Of a stretch of 13,317 bases of DNA, positions 1-6,657 are shown piece after piece. The translations under genes were made by a program, and so were the position numbers. Every line of letters begins with the position of its first letter. Position 1 is the first letter of the stretch. Source of the DNA: Desulfobacteraceae bacterium (GTDB lineage: Bacteria; Desulfobacterota; DSM-4660; Desulfatiglandales; Desulfatiglandaceae); contig JAUUWD010000010.1 of the NCBI GenBank assembly GCA_030589225.1, forward strand, positions 1 through 13,317. The letters run 5' to 3'. The notes under the pieces were generated by a model. It saw only the letters and a program-made list of their open reading frames with translations. It did no database searches and was not told where the DNA came from.

Positions 1-58
1 GTTAATATTTAACATTTTCAAATTGTCTAAAGTCCTCGATCAAGATCTTGGCTGAAGT

Positions 59-241
59 CTAAGAAAATACAGGGTGGAATGATATCTCTCTAAAATCATT
101 TGGTTTTCCTCTTAATTCAACGGGCAACTGACAACGATCAACAGACATCGCTAAAAGCCTTTCGCATTGATTTAAAGAACACCTGTTCAATCTATATATT
201 TTAACACCATCAACTTCAAGCCTAACCTGTTCAGGGAAACG
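59..241 (-). pseudogene. Possible decayed C-terminal gene remnant
   Basis: On the minus strand, a frame stays open for 60 codons from 241 and ends in TAG at 59-61. It has no good start codon near its beginning and is preceded directly by TGA (242-244). The translation looks protein-like, with segments such as EQVRLEVDGVKIYRLNRC, LAMSVDRC and ELRGKPNDF. An overlapping frame just upstream also reads plausibly (DFLDRIQSDFDVSLNRL), so one frameshift near 230-245 could join them. The inverted-repeat element at 268-410 begins immediately upstream and could have cut the gene. I do not recognise the family. A chance open frame of this length is quite possible, so this is tentative. Confidence 0.28.
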
Positions 242-267
242 TCAAAGTCAGATTGAATCCGGTCAAG

Positions 268-410
268 AAAATCCCCCCGTCCGCCACACTCCGCTTAGCT
301 GGAGGGCGGGCCTAAATCCCCCTTTAATAAAGGGGGACTTGATGTTTACCCCTTTAATAAGGGGGGACTTAATATTTCCCCCCTTTGAAAGGGGGGTTAG
401 GGGGGATTTT
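268..410. repeat. 143-bp inverted-repeat element with three nested C/G hairpins
   Basis: The ends form a perfect 11-bp inverted repeat: AAAATCCCCCC at 268-278 and GGGGGGATTTT at 400-410. Inside are three hairpins of the form C4-6 TTT / (A)AA G5-6, at 318-336 (CCCCCTTT-AAT-AAAGGGGG), 349-366 and 378-396. They are linked by related spacers (ACTTGATGTTTA, ACTTAATATTT), so the interior is a diverged tandem. There is no ORF and no clear target-site duplication. It resembles a MITE/REP-like non-autonomous element, but the mobility is inferred. Confidence 0.6.
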
Positions 411-478
411 GAAACTAAAGGCATTTCATATTATAATCATTATATTAGATGCAACTTTGACTCAGTCTTGCTAACCTG

Positions 479-508
479 TTGACCACAAACCCGTTTTATG
501 AATAGAAT
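479..508 (+). promoter_or_regulatory. Candidate sigma-70 promoter for the kinase/regulator operon
   Basis: TTGACC (479-484), an 18-bp spacer, then TAGAAT (503-508). This is a reasonable -35/-10 pair and predicts a start near 515 and a leader of about 90 nt before the kinase gene. It was found by eye only, and the surrounding AT-rich DNA makes chance matches common. Confidence 0.38.
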
Positions 509-604
509 AACAACGAAACACCGCTTCAAACCAACGAGTGGAGAAAAAATATTCCTTATTCCATCCCAGCTAAAGGCGAAATTTAACATTGTGATTTTCG
601 TGAT

Positions 605-2116
605 ATGTTCCAGATAAAAAAATTTTTTGTGGCCAAAAAAACACCAATTGTATTGCTAAAGACTAAAATGGTAGCCCCTAAAGACAACACAAAATCAGAG
701 GGAAAGCAATTTAGGCTCGTAAAATTTTTTGCCTATGCGAGCTTTTTTGTCCTTATTATAGTCAGTTTCCCCTTCTCAATGGTCATTTCCCAACAGGCCA
801 AGGATATTCTGATGAAGAGTTATGAGAACTATGCCTTACTTCTGGGCGAGAATCTAAACCACCAAGTTTTTCAAAATTTTGTGATACCTGTCAACAGACG
901 ATTTGGTTACATCAGACTGAGGGAAAAAGAGCAATCTGAGTGGATGGATCGGATCGTAAGGAACACGATCCACAGTTTCAATATAGACCTGGTCAACATC
1001 TATGAAACCGATGAGGCCGTGATCGCATACAGCACTGATCCCAGGCTGATAGGCAAGAAAGTAGAAGGAACTTCAGGGTATAAAAGGGCAGTCAAAGGTA
1101 ATCATTCCTCAGGGCTAATATCCGGGGGAGATTATCTTTGGGGGCTTGGTATAGAATGGATAGGGGGTGAAAAGAAACTCAGGACATATATTCCCTTCAG
1201 AGATGTGGACCCCTACACGGGTGACAAGGGATATGTTGGAGGTGTTTTTGAGTTGATCCAGGATCTGACCAAGGAATATGAGTCACTGGTCAAATTTCAG
1301 TATTTTATATTCGGACTTTCTAGTCTAATCATGGGCCTAATATTCGTGGCGCTTCTCCTGATCGTCCACAATGCCGAAGTGATCATAGAGGAGAGGGCTA
1401 AAGAGCAAAGGGAGCTTGAGTCTCAATTGAACCACGCTGAGCGCCTGGCCGCCCTGGGTCAAATGGTTGCCGGTGTTTCCCATGAGATCAGGAATCCCCT
1501 GGGGATCATTCGAAGCACAGCAGAGCTACTGGGCGGAATGCCTGATTCTACTGACGTACAAAAAAAACTTTCGAGCGTTATCACAGAGGAATCAAGCAGA
1601 TTAAACAATATTGTCACGGAATTCCTGGATTTTGCCCGTCCCCAGGAACCCAATTTCCAGGAATGCTACCTTGAAGAAATTATCAACAAAAATCTCCAGT
1701 TCCTCAGCCCCGAACTTGATAAGGAAAACATTTCTGTATATGATAATTTAGATGGCCGGCCTTTAAAACTCAGGGCTGACCCACAACTCCTTTACAGGGC
1801 TTTCCTCAATATTTTTATGAATGCTATTCAAGCCATGGAAAATGGCGGTAGCATGACCGTGGATGTGGCCGAGAAAAAAGACCATTATGTGGTAATTATT
1901 GAGGATACAGGCTGCGGGATTAGACAGGAAAACCTCAGCAAGATCTTTGATCCTTTTTTTAGCACCAAGGATAACGGAACCGGACTTGGGATTTCCATTG
2001 TCAGGAATATTATCGAAGGACATAAGGGTTCCGTATGGATCGAGAGCAAGGTCGGAGATACGCCGGGGCAATATGGCACAGGGACAAAGGTCTTTATAAA
2101 ATTGCCAAAGGGATAA
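605..2116 (+). CDS. Membrane-bound sensor histidine kinase (NtrB/ZraS-like)
   Basis: This 503-residue sensor kinase should autophosphorylate on a histidine and pass the phosphate to the response regulator encoded next. There is a transmembrane segment at about 41-62, a periplasmic sensor of about 168 residues (63-230; ETDEAVIAYSTDPRLIG is reminiscent of Cache/PAS-like sensors) and a second transmembrane segment at about 231-254. A short linker or coiled coil (259-280) leads to the HisKA H-box VSHEIRNPLG with phospho-acceptor His293. The ATPase domain has the N-box (N402, N406), G1 DTGCGI (434-439), F-box DPFF (449-452) and G2 GTGLG (458-462), so it looks catalytically complete. The start is uncertain: neither ATG 605 nor in-frame ATG 668 has a clear ribosome-binding site. 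Whichever is used, the added residues precede the first membrane segment. The ligand cannot be read from the sequence. Confidence 0.93.
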   Translation: MFQIKKFFVAKKTPIVLLKTKMVAPKDNTKSEGKQFRLVKFFAYASFFVLIIVSFPFSMVISQQAKDILMKSYENYALLLGENLNHQVFQNFVIPVNRRFGYIRLREKEQSEWMDRIVRNTIHSFNIDLVNIYETDEAVIAYSTDPRLIGKKVEGTSGYKRAVKGNHSSGLISGGDYLWGLGIEWIGGEKKLRTYIPFRDVDPYTGDKGYVGGVFELIQDLTKEYESLVKFQYFIFGLSSLIMGLIFVALLLIVHNAEVIIEERAKEQRELESQLNHAERLAALGQMVAGVSHEIRNPLGIIRSTAELLGGMPDSTDVQKKLSSVITEESSRLNNIVTEFLDFARPQEPNFQECYLEEIINKNLQFLSPELDKENISVYDNLDGRPLKLRADPQLLYRAFLNIFMNAIQAMENGGSMTVDVAEKKDHYVVIIEDTGCGIRQENLSKIFDPFFSTKDNGTGLGISIVRNIIEGHKGSVWIESKVGDTPGQYGTGTKVFIKLPKG

Positions 2117-2129
2117 GTGAATGATGGGG

Positions 2130-2155
2130 TCGGAAGTCGGAATACGGAATTCGGA
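2130..2155. repeat. Degenerate TCGGAA-type short repeat between kinase and regulator
   Basis: The 58-nt gap between the two operon genes contains a run of TCGGAA / TACGGAAT / TTCGGA units. It is one of several unrelated short-period phrases found in the gaps of this window. It ends just before the regulator's ribosome-binding site. Confidence 0.45.
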
Positions 2156-2174
2156 TAAAGAGGAGCCGTGAAAC

Positions 2175-3539
2175 ATGGAAACGATTCTGATCGTAGACGA
2201 CGAAAAAAATTATCTGTTAGTTCTTGAGGCCTTATTAGGGCCGCAAGGGTATGAAATCATTACAGTCAATAATGCTCATGACGCCCTGCGTTCAGTCCGG
2301 GAAGCAGACCTCGATCTGGTCATTACTGATGTGAAAATGCCGGGCATGAACGGGATGGAACTTCTTGAAAAATGCAAGAAAATTAAGCCCGAGCTTCCGG
2401 TTATTATTATGACCGCCTATGGGAGCATAGAAATGGCTGTGGAGGCCATGAAAAAGAATGCCTACGATTACATTACCAAGCCCTTCCAAAATGAACAGCT
2501 AAAGCTGACTGTTAAAAAGGGCCTTGATAACTACCGTCTTATCAAGCAAAACAAATTGCTGAGCCAGGCCCTTTCAGATCGCTTCCGATATGGGAATATG
2601 GTGGGAAAGAGCAAACCCATACTCAAGATCTATGATATCATTGAAAAGGTGGCTCAATCCAAGGCATCCGTGCTTATCACAGGACCTTCAGGCACTGGAA
2701 AGGAACTCATTGCCAAGGCTATTCACTATGGAGGATCACGAAGGGACCGCCCCTTTGTCTCTATCAATTGTGGTGCTTTGACAGAAACACTTCTTGAGAG
2801 CGAGCTCTTTGGGCATGAGAGAGGCGCCTTTACCGGGGCCGTAGCCTTGAAAAAAGGTCGATTTGAACTTGCAGACAGTGGGACACTCTTCCTGGACGAG
2901 GTAGGTAATATGCCTCCTCCCCTCCAGGTCAAGCTCCTAAGAGTGCTCCAGGAAATGGAATTTGAGAGGGTTGGGGGAACCAGGACTATTAAAGTGGATG
3001 TTCGTCTACTCTCTGCCTCAAACAGGGATATTAAAGACGATGTTGCTGAGGGCATATTTCGGGAAGATCTTTTCTATCGGCTCAATGTAATTCAAATCGA
3101 AGTTCCCCCTTTGCGTGAAAGAGTTGACGATATTCCTCTGCTTGTGAAGCATTTCATTGAAAAATATGTAAGTGATGAAGACAAAGCCAAGATTGAATTA
3201 AGCCCCGAAGTATGGAAAGCCTTTTATGCCTACTCATGGCCTGGCAACGTGAGAGAATTGGAAAATGTTATTGAACGAGCCATGGTCCTTAGTTCAGGAG
3301 GTGTTGTCACCGTTGAGGAATTACCTGAAGAGTTGATTGGGGCAGAAGCCGAATTAGACGTGGATAGGTTTATTCCTCCCGATGTGCCCCTGCCGACAGC
3401 ACTGGAGCGAATTGAGGAAAAGCTAATAAGAAGGGCCCTGAATCAGTGTAATAATGTTCAGGCCCATGCAGCCGAAATGTTAGGAATCACAAAAAGCTTG
3501 ATACAGCACAAAATGAAAAAGTACAACATCGCGGTATAG
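2175..3539 (+). CDS. Sigma-54-dependent NtrC-family response regulator
   Basis: This 454-residue enhancer-binding activator would remodel sigma-54 RNA polymerase once phosphorylated by the upstream kinase. The receiver domain (1-120) has acidic D8/D9, phospho-acceptor D52 (TDVKMPGMNG), T80 and K102. The AAA+ domain (about 140-385) has Walker A GPSGTGKE (170-177), an intact sigma-54-contacting GAFTGA loop (217-222), Walker B TLFLDE (237-242) and the conserved REDLFYRLNV segment (296-305). A Fis-type helix-turn-helix lies at about 426-449 (AAEMLGITKSLIQHKMKKY). The length is typical and all key residues are present. The start has a good ribosome-binding site (AGGAG at 2161-2165). It sits 58 nt after the kinase and is presumably co-transcribed. 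A palindrome and a sigma-54 promoter lie 80-210 bp downstream of its stop, making it the obvious candidate to activate that promoter; this is inferred. Confidence 0.96.
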   Translation: METILIVDDEKNYLLVLEALLGPQGYEIITVNNAHDALRSVREADLDLVITDVKMPGMNGMELLEKCKKIKPELPVIIMTAYGSIEMAVEAMKKNAYDYITKPFQNEQLKLTVKKGLDNYRLIKQNKLLSQALSDRFRYGNMVGKSKPILKIYDIIEKVAQSKASVLITGPSGTGKELIAKAIHYGGSRRDRPFVSINCGALTETLLESELFGHERGAFTGAVALKKGRFELADSGTLFLDEVGNMPPPLQVKLLRVLQEMEFERVGGTRTIKVDVRLLSASNRDIKDDVAEGIFREDLFYRLNVIQIEVPPLRERVDDIPLLVKHFIEKYVSDEDKAKIELSPEVWKAFYAYSWPGNVRELENVIERAMVLSSGGVVTVEELPEELIGAEAELDVDRFIPPDVPLPTALERIEEKLIRRALNQCNNVQAHAAEMLGITKSLIQHKMKKYNIAV

Positions 3540-3618
3540 AGGTAAAAAATATTGTATCCCTATTTTATCAATAAATTAAATATGATATCTGACGTGGCTC
3601 CTAACCTGGCATTTTTTG

Positions 3619-3634
3619 GTACAAAATTTTGTAC
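3619..3634. promoter_or_regulatory. Perfect 16-bp palindrome, candidate activator (UAS) site
   Basis: GTACAAAATTTTGTAC is a perfect palindrome lying in non-coding DNA 80 bp after the regulator gene. Its centre is about 131 bp upstream of the start predicted from the sigma-54 promoter at 3732-3747. That is within the usual range for enhancer sites of NtrC-type activators. Only one perfect copy is seen. That the adjacent regulator binds it is inference. Confidence 0.45.
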
Positions 3635-3698
3635 TTTTCATGCCCAGAAATTAAAAACTGAAAAAGCAAAGCCCAAAACAATATCTCAACAAAACAAA

Positions 3699-3715
3699 CA
3701 GTTACATACTAACTG
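3699..3715. promoter_or_regulatory. Dyad CAGTTA-N5-TAACTG near the sigma-54 promoter
   Basis: This perfect 6-5-6 inverted repeat (spacer CATAC) is centred at 3707, about 51 bp upstream of the predicted start. It does not resemble the 3619 palindrome, so it may be the site of a second regulator or a chance dyad in AT-rich DNA. Confidence 0.28.
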
Positions 3716-3731
3716 CGCGCAAGATCCATTT

Positions 3732-3747
3732 TGGCAAACAACTTGCA
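3732..3747 (+). promoter_or_regulatory. Sigma-54 (-24/-12) promoter
   Basis: TGGCAAACAACTTGCA matches the sigma-54 consensus TGGCACG-N4-TTGCA except at the two positions after TGGCA. The invariant GG (3733-3734) and GC (3745-3746) are separated by exactly 10 bp. The predicted start is 12 nt past the -12 C, at about 3758, within a GGG. No protein-coding start follows: a hairpin and then an intrinsic terminator come within about 63 nt. Confidence 0.62.
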
Positions 3748-3757
3748 ATAAAAATCG

Positions 3758-3820
3758 GGAAAGTAATTACTCTTTCCTCCTAAGAGCACCAGCCGCCTAT
3801 TTGAGCGGCTGGTTTTTTTT
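3758..3820 (+). ncRNA. Candidate sigma-54-dependent small RNA, about 63 nt
   Basis: From the predicted start, the transcript would begin GGAAAGUAAUUACUCUUUCC, which folds into a 6-bp stem (3758-3763 with 3772-3777, 8-nt loop). A single-stranded linker, UCCUAAGAGCA (3778-3788), follows, then a 9-bp terminator stem and eight U. This is the compact layout of known trans-acting small RNAs: 5' hairpin, open seed, Rho-independent terminator with a U tail. The seed region contains CCUCCUA, complementary to strong Shine-Dalgarno sequences. The sigma-54 promoter, its position next to a sigma-54 activator gene and the palindrome upstream all point the same way. The main alternative is that the terminator ends the kinase/regulator mRNA and that the 5' hairpin, read on the minus strand, helps terminate era. 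I know of no named family that matches. Confidence 0.45.
3789..3820 (+). terminator. Strong intrinsic terminator, plus strand
   Basis: ACCAGCCGC (3788-3796) pairs perfectly with GCGGCTGGT (3804-3812) around an 8-nt loop. The stem is followed by an uninterrupted run of eight T (to 3820). There is no matching A-run upstream, so it works in the plus direction only. It would end both the candidate small RNA and any read-through from the regulator gene before the convergent era gene (stop at 3825). Confidence 0.85.
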
Positions 3821-3824
3821 GGCC

Positions 3825-4709
3825 CTAATAACCTAAGCGCCTAAGTGCCCGTGTATCCCTGGTCCAGTTCTTTTCCACTCTCACTATCAGATCCAAATAT
3901 ATCCGCACCCCGAACATTTTCTCCAGCTCCAGCCTCGCTGAGCGACCGATTGCCTTGATCATTCGCCCCCTTTTTCCAATGAGTACCGCCTTCTGGGATT
4001 CTCTTTCCACATGAATACGCGCCGCAATGGCAAGAAGATTTTTCGCGGGTATCTCTTCCATTTTGTCCACTGAGACCGCTGATGAATAGGGCAGCTCCTT
4101 GCTTGTGTGAGAATATATTTTTTCCCGAATGATTTCAGATACCAGGGCAACCTCTGACTGATCTGTTTTCATATCAAGGGGGAAAAACTGAGGACCCGGC
4201 CTTAAACTCTCTTTTAGCCTGTCAAGAAGCCTGTCCAGGCCATCCCCCTTTATGGCAGAAACAGGAATAATGTCCTCAAAATCATATACTTGCCGGTAAT
4301 GGTCAATAATTGGCAACAGGTGCTCTTTTGCCATCATATCGATTTTATTAATGACCAGGATACAAGGTTTTCTCATTCTTTTAAGGTTTCCCACGATGGA
4401 TGAAATTTTGGGGTCATTGGGATGGCAGATTTCGATCATTAACAGTACCATGTCCACTTCACGACAGGCTGCACGCGCGGATGCCACCATGCTTTCGTGA
4501 AGGGCTGACTTGGTGTTGTGGATGCCCGGGGTATCCATAAATATAATTTGCAACCCCTCTCCGTGGTAAATGCCGAGGATGCGATTTCGTGTTGTTTGCG
4601 GCTTGGGGGACACGATGGCCAATTTCGTTCTTAGAATATGGTTTAAGAGGGTGGACTTGCCCACGTTGGGCGGGCCTATGATGCCTATGAAACCAGATAA
4701 AAAAGTCAT
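3825..4709 (-). CDS. era: GTPase Era, 30S ribosomal subunit assembly
   Basis: Era is an essential-type GTPase that binds the 3' end of 16S rRNA and helps 30S maturation. The protein has 294 residues, close to the usual ~300. The G domain has G1 GPPNVGKS (12-19), G2 TTR (39-41), G3 DTPG (59-62), G4 NKID (121-124) and G5 SA (151-152). The C-terminal KH domain has the RNA-binding GKRG loop (245-248), and the protein ends in the usual W-x8-LRRLGY tail. The ATG overlaps the upstream radical SAM stop in an ATGA tetranucleotide, so translation is probably coupled. It is the last gene of the rnc operon. On the minus strand, the GGAAAG/CTTTCC hairpin (3758-3777) followed by CGATTTTTATT could serve as a weak terminator. 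Confidence 0.97.
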   Translation of the reverse strand: MTFLSGFIGIIGPPNVGKSTLLNHILRTKLAIVSPKPQTTRNRILGIYHGEGLQIIFMDTPGIHNTKSALHESMVASARAACREVDMVLLMIEICHPNDPKISSIVGNLKRMRKPCILVINKIDMMAKEHLLPIIDHYRQVYDFEDIIPVSAIKGDGLDRLLDRLKESLRPGPQFFPLDMKTDQSEVALVSEIIREKIYSHTSKELPYSSAVSVDKMEEIPAKNLLAIAARIHVERESQKAVLIGKRGRMIKAIGRSARLELEKMFGVRIYLDLIVRVEKNWTRDTRALRRLGY

Positions 4710-5740
4710 ATTTTTTCAATCCTTACCTGTCCGGGAATAATCGAATCATCCGGCTCGACGCTGATGACTCCCGCACCCGTTTTTCTCTTTATCAATTGGA
4801 GACCCTGATTTTTGTACCCCCTGACCAGGGAAATCTCCCTTTTGGGAGCCCTGATTTTGATCTGCGAAACCACGCCCCAACCGGGCAGGTCTTTCTGCAT
4901 ATTCTGGTGATGGATATGTGACCGTACAAGAAACCCGAAAGCAGTATGCCAGGGCCCGGCCACAATCTGTCCCTCTTCCAACAAGGTGGGAGAACTCATC
5001 AGCCCGATCCTGATGACAGGAATCCCCTGGTTTTCAAGTCGAACGCAGCCTTCCGCGCAAATTTCAACGGCCTCCTCAAGTCTCAAGGGTTCATATCGCC
5101 CCTTCCGGAACAAGTAAGCCAATTCTGTCCCACGGATAACGATTGCTGGATACAACCGGACCATATCCGGCCTCAATTTAATTATTTTTGTGATCGTTGA
5201 TCTAAACCTTTCCTTGGAATCTCCAGGCAGGCCTGGCATAAGCTGGATCCCCACTCTAAACCCATACCGCTTCAGCACCTGAACCGCTTTAACTGTATCC
5301 TCAGCGGTGTGCCCCCGGTTTGAAAGCGTCAATACATGCTCATCCATAGATTGTGCGCCCAACTCCACGGTTAAGACTCCATAGCCTTTCATTACCTCCA
5401 AACGGTTTTCATCAAGGGCGTCCGGCCGTGTAGAAATCCTGATAGACTGGAAAAAACCCTGTTTCACGTAATAGGCCGCTGCCTCAAGCAGTTCGTTCAT
5501 TAGATCCAACGTAAGTCGGGTAAAAGTGCCTCCATAAAAGGCCACTTCCGGTTTTCTCCGCAGATCGAAGTCCTTGGAATGGATAGCCTTATCAAGAATC
5601 CTCTCCACATGAGTTCTATTGATCGCTTCGCCGGGTTGTGAGGTTATTTTCTCCTGCTCGCAAAAGATACACCGATGAGGGCATCCCTGGTTGGGGATAA
5701 ATATAGGTACAATTAAAGGTTTTAACTTTCTTTCAGGCAC
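4706..5740 (-). CDS. Elp3-like radical SAM protein between rnc and era
   Basis: A 344-residue radical SAM enzyme. The [4Fe-4S]-binding motif C20-x3-C24-x2-C27 lies in NQGCPHRCIFCEQ. It is followed by FYGGTF (68-73, the SAM-binding GGE-like motif), STRPD (103-107), ELGAQSMDEHVL (126-137) and QLMPGLPGD (166-174), all typical of the Elp3/COG1243-like branch. It is shorter than true Elp3 and has no C-terminal acetyltransferase domain. The substrate is unknown; an RNA-modification role is suggested only by family likeness and by its neighbours, RNase III and Era. Translation starts at GTG 5740 with a good ribosome-binding site (GGGAGG, 7 nt upstream) inside the rnc coding region. It overlaps rnc by 19 nt and era by 4 nt, implying translational coupling. 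Confidence 0.9.
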   Translation of the reverse strand: MPERKLKPLIVPIFIPNQGCPHRCIFCEQEKITSQPGEAINRTHVERILDKAIHSKDFDLRRKPEVAFYGGTFTRLTLDLMNELLEAAAYYVKQGFFQSIRISTRPDALDENRLEVMKGYGVLTVELGAQSMDEHVLTLSNRGHTAEDTVKAVQVLKRYGFRVGIQLMPGLPGDSKERFRSTITKIIKLRPDMVRLYPAIVIRGTELAYLFRKGRYEPLRLEEAVEICAEGCVRLENQGIPVIRIGLMSSPTLLEEGQIVAGPWHTAFGFLVRSHIHHQNMQKDLPGWGVVSQIKIRAPKREISLVRGYKNQGLQLIKRKTGAGVISVEPDDSIIPGQVRIEKI

Positions 5741-6432
5741 AAGAAAGCCTCCCTGGCCACTTTTTGTTCGGCCTCTTTTTTGCTCTTCCCTTCTGCTTGT
5801 CCTAATATTTTTCCATTGAGGGTCAATACTATGGTAAAGGTTTTGTCATGGGCCGGGCCACTTTCCCTTACCAGGCGGTATTTGGGAAGTGTTTTACAAT
5901 TTTCTTGCGTGTATTCCTGGAGCAGGCTCTTGAAATCATGGACCATTTCCTGGGTCTCTACTCTGTCCAATAAAGGTGCAAACAATCTGGTAATGACCTC
6001 CATGGTCTTATTGAATCCCGCATCAAGATAAACGGCACCCAAAAGTGCTTCAACTGTATCTGCCAGTATAGAAGGTTTTTCCCTGCCACTGCTTTGTTCT
6101 TCACCTTTACCAAGGAGAAGATAGTTCCCCAATTGCAACGTCAAAGCAACACGGTAAAGCCCTAACTCGTCAACCACGAGGGCCCTGTACTTTGACAGCG
6201 TCCCTTCTTCGGCATCTTGAAATCGCTCCATGAGTAAATGACTGATAACCAGGTCCAGGACCGCATCTCCCAAGAACTCTAATCGCTCGTTATCTTCCAC
6301 ATTTGCATCGTCCTGTTCATTTACATAGGAAGCATGACGAAGCGCCTGAAAGAGCAATTCAGGCCTCTTGAAAGTGTACCCCATTCTTTTACTCAGCTCA
6401 TCAAATACAAATTTTTCCGATGTAGTGCCCAT
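5722..6432 (-). CDS. rnc: Ribonuclease III
   Basis: This endonuclease cleaves double-stranded RNA and processes rRNA precursors and structured mRNAs. The protein has 236 residues, within the normal range. The catalytic domain has the signature NERLEFLGD (48-56), with metal ligands E49, E52 and D56, plus E76, D125 and E128 (ADTVEAL), which correspond to the E. coli active-site residues. A double-stranded-RNA-binding domain follows (about 165-233; KSKKEAEQKVAREAF). The ATG has a ribosome-binding site (AGGTGGA) 6 nt upstream. It is the first gene of the rnc / radical SAM / era operon, from which Era and the radical SAM protein would also be made. A good promoter lies just upstream. Confidence 0.97.
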   Translation of the reverse strand: MGTTSEKFVFDELSKRMGYTFKRPELLFQALRHASYVNEQDDANVEDNERLEFLGDAVLDLVISHLLMERFQDAEEGTLSKYRALVVDELGLYRVALTLQLGNYLLLGKGEEQSSGREKPSILADTVEALLGAVYLDAGFNKTMEVITRLFAPLLDRVETQEMVHDFKSLLQEYTQENCKTLPKYRLVRESGPAHDKTFTIVLTLNGKILGQAEGKSKKEAEQKVAREAFLCLKES

Positions 6433-6453
6433 TGTCCATCCACCTATTATTTT

Positions 6454-6482
6454 ATTCTATTAAAGTACCTATTCATTTTCAA
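6454..6482 (-). promoter_or_regulatory. Sigma-70 promoter for the rnc operon
   Basis: On the minus strand, TTGAAA (6482-6477), a 17-bp spacer, then TAGAAT (6459-6454). The start would be near 6447, giving a very short leader of about 15 nt that just includes the AGGTGGA ribosome-binding site. Such a short leader would leave little room for the RNase III-cleaved stem known from E. coli rnc autoregulation. Confidence 0.5.
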
Positions 6483-6523
6483 GTTGAGAAGCAAGCATAA
6501 TTCAATTCAATTTCACAATTTGT

Positions 6524-6552
6524 TTGACTTATTTTCAGTAGCTTATTAGAAA
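6524..6552 (+). promoter_or_regulatory. Candidate sigma-70 promoter for the divergent 398-residue gene
   Basis: TTGACT (6524-6529), a 17-bp spacer, then TAGAAA (6547-6552). The predicted start is near 6559 and the leader is about 100 nt. It lies about 40 bp from the divergent rnc promoter. Confidence 0.4.
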
Positions 6553-6657
6553 TTTAAAATACAAGCGATTAAGAACCTGTTGCCATAAAAAAATAGTTGT
6601 TTTAAACGAGGGCTTTCACAATCATGTGGGTAATGAGGGAAAAAAGGCGGCCTGATC

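Noticed and set aside
451..475. TTGCT near 468 as a second sigma-54 promoter upstream of the kinase
   Set aside because: The matching -24 GG is missing (TTGAC at that position), so the essential element is absent.
3566..3578. TATCAATAAATTA, a match to the IHF consensus
   Set aside because: The IHF motif is loose and AT-rich. This copy is upstream of the palindrome rather than between it and the promoter, where it would help loop DNA.
3552..3836. Open frame of 94 codons after the response regulator
   Set aside because: Low-complexity translation with no ribosome-binding site. It runs through the palindrome, the sigma-54 promoter and the terminator hairpin, so it is a chance frame.
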